64,000 nt of DNA from Mastigamoeba balamuthi (lineage: Eukaryota; Evosea; Mastigamoebida; Mastigamoebidae): contig CACRSC010000018.1 in assembly GCA_902651635.1 (NCBI GenBank), positions 429,019 through 493,018 of the forward strand. Direction: 5' to 3'. Each line of letters begins with the position of its first letter. Within the stretch, counting starts at the first letter, position 1. Shown here one piece after another: positions 21,087 to 30,538 of this stretch. The notes below the pieces were generated by a model. The model made no database searches. It worked only from the letters and a program-made list of their open reading frames with translations, and was not told the origin of the DNA. The translations under genes were made by a program, and so were the position numbers.

Positions 21087-24063
21087 TCATTTCTGGATGT
21101 GGCGATTGGGAATGATATAGAAAGCCCCACTCTGCAGTTTGGCACAGCTACCAGATTCAAAGGGAACAGTCTTCCAAGCAACTCGATGAATGCTGGAGAA
21201 CCTCCACACAACTTGGGTTGAGCTCCTGTACATCATGGGAAACGGTTCTCCCAGACGAGTCCTTGCAGGCACCTTGAGCACCAGAACACTGACTGTCCCA
21301 TTCTGTCTGGCTTCCGAGCCATGAACAGACTTTATCTCCCCGAATTCGAAGACATCCTTCATCAGTGGCTCGTGATTCTCTGACCATTTCCTGTCTTCAT
21401 ACGGGAGGAGCCTGACAGCAATTGCTCCTTCCACAAGAGGCAGACTGTAGTACAGGCACTTGTACCACGTTGCCTTCTTGGGCTCTGAGACAATGGAGTT
21501 GGCTGCCATCAAGTGCTGCATGCCCTTTGTGCTTCTGCCCTGCTGGACATCTGCTAGACTGTGCAGAGTACTGGCCGTATGCATCCAGGTTCCATAAAGC
21601 TCTGGATTGCACGTGTTCCTCGACGCTGTCTTTGCAATGACACCCTGTATGTACTCCAGTGTCTGGGCACAAACAACTGGCAGCGGTCCAAACCTGTCTA
21701 TGTTGTCGGAAAAGTGGCAAGGGAGGTGGTTGTAGTATAAGGGCCTGTAAGGGCCATACTCTGGATGTCTTTTCCTCTCTGTGCCACCATCCTCTGCTTT
21801 CTCTGGACAGATTTTCTGCAGTTGCTCCAGCTGTTTCTTTCCCATGATGTCCAGCAGCACCTTCCACCACTTGACTGAGATGGTCCCACTCGTCAGCAGT
21901 GAGTGCACTGTCCCTGTCAGGCGCATATATTCCAGCCACTCATCCGGGACCAGTCCCCACAGCAGTATCTGGGCCACAGCAGCAAAGTTGAAGTACTCAT
22001 AGCACCTCCACGACTCAAACACCATGACTGGTCTGGGGGCCATGCTGCTTCTGAGCTCCTTCCTGAGGCACACAATCCTGTTTCCCAGAATTCGCCTTCC
22101 TATCTCGTCCATGACACTGCTGCTCTGCATCAAAGCTGCAAGGACTGGCTTCATGTCCCATGGCAGTTTATGCATCGGCTCTCTCGGCTGGCACAGGAAG
22201 GGATTCTCTATGTAGAAGAACGTGGGATTGCAGATAGCTGTCATGGTCAGAGCGACTTCATCCAGGGCTGCTTGTGCAGCCACCACAGTAGGGGCCTTTG
22301 CTGCCTTCTCTATCGACCTTCTGGATAGCACAATGTCTCTTGGCTTCCACCCACTCAGCTTCAGGTCAGAGAAGTCCTTACGACTGCTCAGGCAATCTGT
22401 GCATGGCCTATCTGACTCTCTTCCTCCCGGGGATTTTACAGAGACGTTCTTGCACTGCTCCATGGTGTCTGCTTGCTGTGACACCACAAACGCATAAACC
22501 CAACACATTCCACGTTCTCCACACAGCATTCTAACACCAATGCGTGACAGAATCAGGAACTCTGGCAGAAGATCAGCTCTGGCATCGTGCATATCATTTG
22601 GCAGTCCATACAGCTCCCCCACCAACAGCTGGGTCATGGGAAGCCCTGCGCAATTCCGTGTCATGTTCAGGATCTTGATGAGCCACGACTCTTCGCTTCC
22701 CTTGTGAACTTGGGCCTTGTCCTGGTACTCCTGCAGAGCAATGACTATAGGCTCCCCTTCACGCCCCAGTGATTTGTGCAGTGCACCTGCCTTTGCACAC
22801 ACTGCCTGAAATCCCGCACTGAAGAAGTACTCATTCACTATGTCTGCCTTGGTCTCCTCTACCTCCTCTGGAGCCCTGACCACAATGGTCTCCGCTATGC
22901 ATGCTATGTTCAGCACGATGTGAAGCCAGCCAATGACACTGTGTAGGGGATGCTTGCTGTGCAGCTTCTTCCCCACAGCCGGTCCCACCTGCGGTATCAC
23001 TTCACTGCACTCCTGCTTGATGTAGTTCGAGACTGTGACTGAGGCTCTCTTCTTTCCATTGATGGAGGCCACAACCAGGTCTATCTGGGCATCGGTCATC
23101 TTGCCCTCCAACTTCCACAGTGCAAGGACTTCCCGTGGGATGTGCAGCTGAGGTGCTATGGGCCCTGGGGGTGTGGCCAGAGGCAGGGCTTCCAGGGGCT
23201 GCTGCACCGTTTTCAGCACTGGTCCCAGGTAGTCTCCAGACCCTGGATGTTCTAGGGCCTGATTGTACCTCTCCTCTATGCTGCTCTCTGCCTCCTGCAG
23301 CTCTGCCCTTCTCTCCTGGTACTCTCTCAGTGTCTGCACACTGGTCTGGGGTGCTGTCACACAGTCGTACTTCGGCTCCATTGAGCACACATGCCTGATG
23401 AGGCTCAGCTTCTCCTTCTGCAGTGACAAGCCGTCCTCTCCCTCTTCCACCTCGCTGTTCTCTGATGAGCTGTCCGAGCTTCCCTCCTGTTCGAGCTGGC
23501 TGCCTAGGCACAAGGCAGCTGTTCTCTGCCTGTCTTCTGCCATTTTCCCACAACGACCCTTGTCTCCTTCCAGCTGTGGTGCTTCCTCTTCATGGGCTGT
23601 CCTCGGCTGCTGTTCCTCATCCAGCATGCCCTCCATTGCTGCCTCAGCCACTATGGCAGCAAACTGCCTGGACTGGCTGATGTGGCTCCACTCTCTCTTT
23701 GCTGCTCTTATAATTGTTAATTATGTGATTTGAATTGAATAGTGGTCTCAATAAAATACCTGTGCTGTCCACAACAAACTGGCGTTTGTTCTCTGCTGCT
23801 TTGGCCTGGCTCCAGGCAGCTGCCCTGTCTGCAACGAACAGAGCAGACCATCTGCCTGATGTTGCATTCCATTTCTCGGGGCGATGGTGACTGCCCATGT
23901 GCCCAGCCCTCTGCAGGTGATACTGCGACGTGTAGTACCTGTCACATGCACTGCAGCGGTATGCCTTGTGCTCCCAGGCAACATCTCCCTGATGTTGCCT
24001 CGACGCCATCAGTGCACAAGGCCCACCTGCTGTGGCTTCCTGAGAACCTGCTTCCATCTGCAT
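21087..24063 (-). CDS. Transposase, tnp2/KDZ/Plavaka-like, with N-terminal zinc finger (973 aa)
   Basis: Two exons, 24063-23760 and 23704-21087; the acceptor at 23705 (AAGAG) restores phase. Exon 1 carries a C2H2-like finger (CSACDRYYTSQYHLQRAGH). An acidic Ser/Glu linker follows. The catalytic region shows LYGLPNDMHDARADLLPEF, matching the 'P-D-x-M-H-D' signature of tnp2-type transposases. Further on come SRKDFSDLKLSGWKPRDIVL, EWLEYMRLTGTVHSLLTSG and CHFSDNIDRFGPLPV...LEYIQG, matching the family's 'H..E.I..fGPL....E..nG' block. It is uninterrupted over 870 codons. CMC (CACTA), KDZ and Plavaka share this core, so placement within the group is open. It would bind the subterminal repeats and excise the element. 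Confidence 0.72.
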
Positions 24064-24149
24064 TACTGCTCACCTGTCTGTCCAGCTAGCACAGCACGCA
24101 AATGACATAAACTAAAATAACTATCTGCACTGAATCACATAGACTTCTG

Positions 24150-24510
24150 CTTCATGCCACTACACAGCCTCTGCTACACACTGTTGCAACACAGCCTTTC
24201 GCTACACTCCGCTACATAGGGGTCCGCTACGTGCCGCTACACCAATCCTCTGCTACATGCCACTACATGTGGGTCTGCTATGTGCCGCTACACCAATCCT
24301 CCGCTACGTGCCGCTACATGTGGGTCCGCTACGCACTGCTACACACATGCTCCACTACGTGCCACTACATGTGGGTCCGCTATGCACCGCTACACACATG
24401 CTCCGCTACATGCCGCTACACACCTTAAGCTACATGCCGCTACGCTTTTCTGCTTCTGCTACAGTGCGTAGCGGAGGTCTGTGTAGTGGCATGTAGCAGA
24501 GTTGCTTCCA
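24150..24510. repeat. Right subterminal GCTAC repeat array
   Basis: About fifteen copies of the ~19-20 nt unit (CCGCTACGTGCCGCTACAC and variants), mostly in one orientation. Intervening linkers are CAATCCTC, TGTGGGT and ACATGCTC. The last two copies, 24460-24510, are inverted. Short open frames across it are repeat artefacts. It marks the right end of the transposon. Confidence 0.85.
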
Positions 24511-24659
24511 CTACAGAACGTAAACGTGATCAACGTGACTCAGTTGACTCAGTACACATGGCCTCGAGGTTGTGGCTCCCTCCACTCTGCAACAGTGATG
24601 TAGTGGTTGTACGAGTCTACGACAGAGTGCACTTGCCCCACAGGTAGCTAGCTACCTAG

Positions 24660-25090
24660 GAGGTGTGTTAACTCAGCTGAAGCATGGCACACATAAAGAG
24701 GTGTGTGTCCAGCCAAGGGTGTGGCGGGCACAGTGGTGAATGACATGGTGACAGGCTGGTGGAAATGGCAGATGTGGCGGCAGGCACAGGCGTGCAGTGG
24801 CAGACGAAGAGGCACACACAGTGTTGGGTGTGGCGGTGAGCATAGTGAGCATGGTAGACAGCATGGTGGGTGCGGGCAGTAGGCACAGACATGGTGCTGG
24901 GCACCGTGGCAGACATAACAGTAAGCACGAACATGGTGGCATGTGCTGATGTAGTGGCGAGTGCAGTGGTGGGTGCAAATGCAGTGGGTGCAGTGGTAGA
25001 TGTGGCCAGCACGGTGACTGGCAGTGGGCGCAGTGGTGGGTGGTGGGTGTGATGGTGGGACATGGCAGTGGGATGGGCTGCACTAAGGTT
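24660..25090. repeat. Degenerate GT/GGTGG-rich low-complexity tract
   Basis: A purine- and GT-biased stretch built of loosely repeated GTGGTGGGTG, GCAGTGG and GGCACAGAC words with no fixed period. Its minus-strand frames are Pro/His/Thr-rich artefacts. No gene is seen. Confidence 0.55.
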
Positions 25091-25092
25091 CG

Positions 25093-25527
25093 TTAGCAAA
25101 AGACCTCAAAAAATCTCGTCCTTGGACTTATTTGGCTTTTCCATTTGCTCTCGTCTTTTGCCTTTTTGGAGGATGACATCAGGGACGACAGTTTTTTAGT
25201 CTCGTAGTAGACATCGAAATAATAGTGGCCTGTATCCTTTTGTATAATTTCAACAATTGGGTCCACTGATTGAGTTTGCATTCGCAGCATTGCAAAAGCA
25301 ATCATAGGCACCCAACATTTTTGGGCCCAAAATGGACCCCATCCCACCAATCCATGTGAAGGAAATTGTCGGTGGAAAATGTTCCTCCAATCCATCAAAA
25401 GTAATAATTGTGTACCGTTTATCGGCAATACAATAAGTAAGTCATTCCCAAACCAGTACACATAACAAAAAAAACGAATTTTCAAGATTGGCTTTTTTGG
25501 CCTTTGCCTATAAGGCAACCTGCCCAT
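25093..25527 (-). CDS. AT-rich orphan ORF (144 aa), unknown
   Basis: An open frame in DNA much richer in A+T than the surroundings. The product is hydrophobic and aromatic (KIRFFCYVYWFGNDLLIVL, FWAQKCWVPMIAFAML), ends in a Lys/Ser-rich tail, and matches no family I recognise. Composition suggests foreign or mobile origin. It may be a piece of a further transposon; no ends are visible. Confidence 0.3.
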   Translation of the reverse strand: MGRLPYRQRPKKPILKIRFFCYVYWFGNDLLIVLPINGTQLLLLMDWRNIFHRQFPSHGLVGWGPFWAQKCWVPMIAFAMLRMQTQSVDPIVEIIQKDTGHYYFDVYYETKKLSSLMSSSKKAKDESKWKSQISPRTRFFEVFC

Positions 25528-25744
25528 AAGATATGGTCATTGGAGGGGTTCAGGTGTCTCCCGCTTCACATGCTAAATTTGCAGGGCAGGTTGTCTCACA
25601 AAACCGAGCTGAAAAGACCACTTCTTTCGAATGATAATTGTGTACTAGCATTGTGCAGTCCGGTCAAGGCACAGGGTCTTGGATATATAAGCGAGGGTCG
25701 CATTGTTTATTTTGCAAATATATCGCTTGCACACTCCAGTTGGC

Positions 25745-25985
25745 ACCAAACACCACCTGCAGTCCATCCTGCATGCCTGCCCCACCACTCACTCACCCTC
25801 ACACCTGCATGCCTGCATGTGCACATGCCCTCACGCGTGCATGCCCTCATGCCCTCACGCCTGCTCACTTACCCATGCAGAGAACTGTGTGCCCACTTGA
25901 CTGCACAGTCACTCGCCCATTCACCCAGACAGCCACACCCACGCCCATGCACCCCATGGAACCACATTCCACCCACAGGCACATC
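25745..25985. repeat. CCTCACGCC/CATGCCTG low-complexity tract
   Basis: C-rich DNA of overlapping words such as TGCATGCC, CCTCACGC and CACTCACC, at the 3' end of the decayed mariner-like copy. No coding content is supported. Confidence 0.5.
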
Positions 25986-26770
25986 TGTGTTGAGTTTGCT
26001 GTCAGAGCAGGCGGCCTGGGCAGGCTTATACCACGTGAGATGTGAGTGAGGAAGTCACCAATCTGCTCCCAGTAGCTTTGCCCAGTTAGACAGTGATAAC
26101 ATAGCCAGTACTTGGAATCCACCCAGATGAGCTCTGTGGGGTTCAGCTTCAGGGAATAGGCGGGCAACACCCAGAGGAGTATACCAGCACGTCGTATAAG
26201 AGGGTTTAGAGCACCCAGTGCATCAGCAGCAGTATGAGAATGTACATCATCCATGATAACAATGTCACCTGGCTGGAGGTGTCCACCCTTAACGAGATCT
26301 TGGATAAACTTGACGAATGTCCACTGGTCGTTTGATGAATCTCACATGCAGCAGATGAACAGTGACTGGTCATCAGCAATGCTGACCATCCCCATTGCCG
26401 TGATCATTTCACTGAGTGGGGCATGCGAAGTGATCCGTGGGAATATCCACTTTGTCACTAACACATGTGTGTTAGTGACAAAGTGGGTGCCAAGAACGGA
26501 CCTTGGGGAGTAAGGACACGTCACACTTGTAGTGCACAACTGTCATAGGATGCCTTGTCCATGTAATGCAGGCGCCGTGGGTTGACCTGTTATGTCCAAT
26601 GCAAAAACTCGTCGTAGTACAACAGGTTATCTGAGAAGAACTTGCGCCACTGGATGATTTCTTCCATGACCATCTCCAGCCATGTAGAGCACGCAAAACC
26701 CACGATCTGCAGACCGAGGACCACCCCAAATCAAGGGTGAGGGTATTGAGGAACATTACCATTTTGGCAA
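25960..26770 (-). mobile_element. Decayed Tc1/mariner (DDE_3) transposase
   Basis: Three minus-strand frames together match a DDE_3 transposase but are not one open frame. At 26688-26608 it reads WRKFFSDNLLYYDEFLHW, then LHYMDKASYDSC. At 26420-26345 it reads MGMVSIADDQSLFICCM. At 26320-26050 it reads GDIVIMDDVHSHTA and then LPAYSLKLNPTELIW, where the second Asp and the LNPxExxW Glu of the family are recognisable. At least two frame changes and one stop separate these blocks. The N-terminal helix-turn-helix was not found, and no terminal inverted repeats were seen. It lies in AT-richer DNA right of the larger transposon. Confidence 0.7.
26448..26485. repeat. Perfect inverted repeat, 18-bp arms with 2-bp spacer
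   Basis: Arms CACTTTGTCACTAACACA at 26448-26465 and its exact complement at 26468-26485, separated by TG. It sits inside the decayed transposase coding region, where such symmetry is not expected. Confidence 0.9.
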
Positions 26771-27563
26771 TAGAGGTTTGTCCTTGTTGCTGATAAACGA
26801 AGTCGCAAAGAGCAGTCTTGAGCGCAATGGTCTAGCTGTTTGTGAACTTCATCCATCAGAGCCCACCCCATGGGCCACGACATCAGCCACTCTGCACACT
26901 GATTGTGTCAGGAGATTCTTTTTCCAATCTGAGTGGCAATGGTGAAAAAACCCCCCCAGAGCCCAACAGTGAATCCTCTGTCATGTGCAACAGAAGGAAG
27001 AGAAGATGGAGGTGGGGTGAGGGGTTGAAGGAAGGTGGCACACCAATCACGCCAGTAGTGGATGGTCCAGTAGGAGACTGTGGGGTGTGTGAGCCCACTT
27101 GACCCTGCATGGCAGCACCCTCATCAGCTGTACCACACGGTCAATGACAGCAAGCTTCTTGGGAAAGGGGTTTCCCCGTTTCCTAAGCCAAAGATACCCA
27201 TATGCCATTGTGTGACTCAGAGCTTCAGTCTGGGCCCCCCCCCCAAAGAGTGTAAAGGGCAGTGACATCTGCGCCACATGCCACAAGGAGAAGCACCAGA
27301 ACATGCCTGCCTTCCAAGATCTTGCAGAGCAGTGCACCTGTCCTTCCCAGGGCACATTTCTTTCACTGACCGTATCTCTGTCTCCCTCTGTAGCAGCCGC
27401 CGCACCACCTGTTGTGCCAAGTGGCTCTGCTGGCGGCTGTGCCAGCTGCCACGCCAGCCACCGCGCCGCCAGCTGCTCTGCAAGCTGCGCCAGCACCCGC
27501 CCTCACACCTCCCCAGGGCACTGCGGAGCCAGCTGCGAAAAAGAGCTGCTCTGGCCTGTTCCT
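26771..27563. other. No gene recognised
   Basis: Between the mariner-like remnant and a small plus-strand frame. Short frames on both strands are Pro/Ala- or Trp-rich and unsupported. A possible exon at about 27393-27545 after CTCTGTAG encodes an Ala/Pro-rich stretch (PAPALTPPQGTAEPAAKK) and could be upstream coding for the next entry. Confidence 0.35.
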
Positions 27564-27866
27564 ATGGACTACGAGGACATGATCCCCATTACAAACGCAC
27601 TAAAGGAGCTCGATAGCATTCGCAGGCAGCTGCTTCACATCGCCGAAACGCACAACCTCGACCCCACATCGTCGCAAAACGGCATCGGCGGGCCTGTGGA
27701 CGTGAGGAGTGATACAGGCGTATCGGCACGTGGTCGCGCTAGGCCGGTCGGGTGGCGGGGCGGCGTGCAGGATGGACCGCAGGCGGTGTTTTGCGCCAAC
27801 CGGAGCACGCCAAGCGATTTTTTTGTAAAAACACCGCGACCCTCGTTTTTAGACCCTGCACCTTGA
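27564..27866 (+). CDS. Small hypothetical protein (100 aa)
   Basis: Opens with ATG at 27564 and reads DYEDMIPITNALKELDSIRRQ, a helical, protein-like start, then turns Arg/Gly-rich and low in information. Possible donors near 27700 (GTGGACGTGAGG) mean the second half may be intron. No family is recognised. It may belong to a spliced gene or to the neighbouring mobile DNA. Confidence 0.3.
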   Translation: MDYEDMIPITNALKELDSIRRQLLHIAETHNLDPTSSQNGIGGPVDVRSDTGVSARGRARPVGWRGGVQDGPQAVFCANRSTPSDFFVKTPRPSFLDPAP

Positions 27867-28472
27867 CCGGACCGCACAATACACCGGTTGCCGGCTAAAA
27901 CAAGATTTCACAATTCCGGATGAAATTGGGCTACCTTTTAAACCTCGTTTTCTCTCGAGTTGTCGTCCGACTCGACATCTTGCGCATGGCTGGCCAACCG
28001 CGTACCGCATTGAGGCGACTCATAGGCTGTGCCGCTCAGTGCAACTGAGGGGCACGTACGAGCGCTGAATCCGAAGGTGGAGATGAGGAGAGGAACACCT
28101 GATTGAGAATTCTCATGCGAGGGTCCCCACCACGATGAAGCCTACCACACATACAGCCCCCACAGTGTCCCCACCGTTTTTACTTTACCACTAGAATGGA
28201 CCTCCTTCACCTTTTCTCTGCCATGCAGCGTTACTGTCCCGAGGCCCCGGAGAGGCCACCGGCGTGGGTCTTCGGATGGCTGGACGCCTTCGTTTTTTCG
28301 CGTAGCGCAAACACGGGCGGTTTCCACGTATTCCTTCGCCGGCCCCCTGTCTGACGCAATGATAAATCGCTGCTCCCCTCCAGGCCCCTTTGCCAGTTTT
28401 TATATTCATTACAACACATCGCCTCAATTGCCAGACCGTTACAACGGTTTTCCTCAACAAAACGCAACAAGT
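27867..28472. promoter_or_regulatory. Upstream region of putrescine aminotransferase copy A
   Basis: About 600 bp with no supported gene. It contains pyrimidine-rich tracts and the 5' flank of the aminotransferase. Frames extending the aminotransferase upstream to 28359 lack a better start than the ATG at 28473. Confidence 0.4.
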
Positions 28473-30424
28473 ATGGAGACCGCACCGAGGGGGGGCTGTG
28501 ACCGCAGAAACGCACGGAGGCTGTTCGAGAAGGCCATGAAACACATCCCCCAAGAAGAGCTGTTCGCAGTTGCGGCGGCGCTGGGGCTGGACCCGAACCA
28601 GAACATAGAGGTTACCGACGTGGTGAACTGGACGTGTGGGCTGAACGTCGTCGGAGAGGCTCCTGTACCTCAGCCGACCGAGCCAGACCAGGAAAACCTC
28701 GAGACTGCTGTCAAGTACTCGCGCAAGTGGATCGAGGTCATCCGCAACCAGTCCCTTTCGAGTGACACAGCTCACTGGGTCGTTGACGAAACGTACGCGA
28801 TGCGTTTGTTTAGAACAGTCTTACTATTTTTTCGAACCTCAACGTCTTGGCAAAGCGTGCGGAACTTCGGGGAGCACTTCAACGCAGGCTGGCTGGAGTA
28901 CCGCAAGAGCGCGACGCAGGGAGGAGACTTTGCGTGCACCGAGTGGCACGGGGACGGCAGCATGTTCCACGACGTGCTGGGCCGCGAGTTCATCGACTGC
29001 CTGGGCGGGTTCGGGCTGCTGAACCTGGGCTGGTGCAACAAGGAGGTGGTCGACAGCGTGGCGGCGCAGCTGAGGAAGTCGCCCCAGTGCTCGCAGGAGC
29101 TCCTCGACCCGCTGCGGGGCGTCCTGTGCAAGCTGCTGGCCATGGCCCTCCCGGGCGACATCCAGTACTCGTTCATCGTCAACAGCGGCGCCGAGGCTGT
29201 CGAGGGCGCTCTCAAGCTCGCCAAGGCACGCACGCCGCACCACCTCCACAGGGCATGGCACACCCCACTCCACTCCGCCCCTCCCCACTGCGCCGCTTCC
29301 TTGTGGCGGTTTGGCGGTTCTGGTGCTGGCCGGTTTGTTTGTTTGTGCGCGCTCCTCTGGACTCGCGCGACTCACCTGCACGGGTCCCCCTCCCCCTCTC
29401 CCTTGGTGCGGCCACCCCGCGGGAGCGCAGGTGTACACGGGGAGGAACGGGTTCATCGCGGCGTGCAAGGCGTTCCACGGCAAGTCGCTGGGGGCGCTGA
29501 GCGTGTCGGGCAAGGCGGTGTTCAGGGACCCCGTGGGGACGCTGTACGGCGGCCCGGTGTACCACGTGCCGTTCGGGGACGCGGGGGCGGTGGAGACGAC
29601 GCTGGAGAGCTGCGCGGTGGCCGGGGTGGGCATCGCGGCGGTGATCATGGAGCCCATCCAGGGCGAGGCCGGGGCCGTGGTGCCCCCGGACGACTTCTGG
29701 CCCCGCATCCGCCAGGCCACCGCCAGGCACGGCGTCCTCCTCATCGCCGACGAGGTCCAGACCGGCCTCGGCCGCACCGGCAAGCTCTGGGGCGTCGACC
29801 ACTGGGGCGTCGTCCCCGACATCGTCTGCCTCGGCAAGGCCCTCGGCGGCGGCGTCATGCCCGCCAGCGCCTTCTGCTCCACCCGCGACATCTGGTCCGC
29901 CATGATGCACCCCAACCCCTTCCTCCACACCACCACCACCGGCGGCAACCCCCTCGCCTGCGCCGCCGCCATCACCGCCCTCCACGTCACCCTCCGTGAC
30001 AAGGTCCGTGCCCGTTGTTGATACCCGCCGCCGCCCCCCCCTCCTCCCTCCCCCTGCACACTCGGCCCTCTGCCTCACCCCCGCTCTGCTGCCTCCCCCC
30101 TCCGTCTCTCTCTCGCAGGTCTGGGAGACCGCAGCGGCCAAGGGGCAGTGGATGCTCGACCGCCTGCTCGCCCTGTCGTCGCGCCACAGCGACATCCTGC
30201 GCGGCGTCACTGGGCGCGGCCTGCTGCTCGCCATGCACTTTGCCGACAGCGCGACGGGGTACAAGGTGGCCTCGGCGCTGTTCCGCCGCGGGGTCCTGGT
30301 GAGCGGCACTCTGAACTCGTCGCAGTCCATCCGCATCGAGCCGCCCCTCGTCATCACCCAGCAGCAGATGGAGAGGGTCATTGCCATGCTCGAGCAGGCT
30401 CTCAATGAGGCTCGTGCAATCTAG
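28473..30424 (+). CDS. Putrescine aminotransferase-like class III transaminase, copy A (522 aa)
   Basis: PLP enzyme of the ornithine/putrescine family; the bacterial PatA homologue moves the amino group of putrescine to 2-oxoglutarate, giving 4-aminobutanal. Exons 28473-28792, 28856-29225, 29431-30003, 30119-30424. The second intron begins GC (AAG|GCACGC), a GC-AG intron. Family blocks: FIDCLGGFGLLNLGW, SQELLDPLRGVLCKLL, NSGAEAVEGALKLAK, AFHGKSLGALS, EPIQGEAGAVVPP, ADEVQTGLGRTGK. The PLP lysine is in CLGKALGGGVMPASAF, followed by HTTTTGGNPLACAA. PatA of E. coli shares nearly every one of these blocks, including LVAGTLN...IRIEPP. Exon 1 is an extra helical region. Ornithine aminotransferase is the alternative. 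Copy B lies at 58444-60499 in the opposite orientation. Confidence 0.88.
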
Positions 30425-30538
30425 AGGTTCCCTTCCCACTGAGAGGCCAACAAGAAAGAAAGAGTGGGTGTCTCATGAATTGCCAAGTTTCACCACAGCT
30501 TACAATGGTATGACCGTCGATTGTATTGGCAGGCTTTC

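Larger units (their letters stand above)
18000..24510. mobile_element. Three-gene DNA transposon, tnp2/KDZ/Plavaka-like, apparently intact
   Basis: The unit is delimited by arrays of a GCTAC-rich repeat at 18003-18330 and 24150-24510, with a third cluster at 19860-19975. Between them are three multi-exon genes whose frames are all open: a 341-aa protein (minus), a 287-aa protein (plus) and the 973-aa transposase (minus). Base composition is lower in GC than the flanking host genes. Clustered subterminal repeats resemble those of CACTA (CMC) elements, and the transposase motifs fit the tnp2/KDZ/Plavaka group. Exact terminal inverted repeats and a target-site duplication could not be fixed by eye, so the ends are approximate. 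No reverse transcriptase, capsid or integrase gene is present. Confidence 0.72.

Noticed and set aside
24231-24496. Short frames rich in Met-Pro-Leu-His in the right repeat array
   Set aside because: All three frames are translations of the GCTAC repeat.
18000-24510. Reading the three-gene unit as a virus-like (Polinton-type) element
   Set aside because: No polymerase, capsid, packaging ATPase or integrase gene is present; the transposase is tnp2-like.
24720-25080. Pro/His/Thr-rich minus-strand frames suggestive of a mucin-like protein
   Set aside because: No fixed repeat unit at the protein level, no start context, and they coincide with low-complexity DNA.
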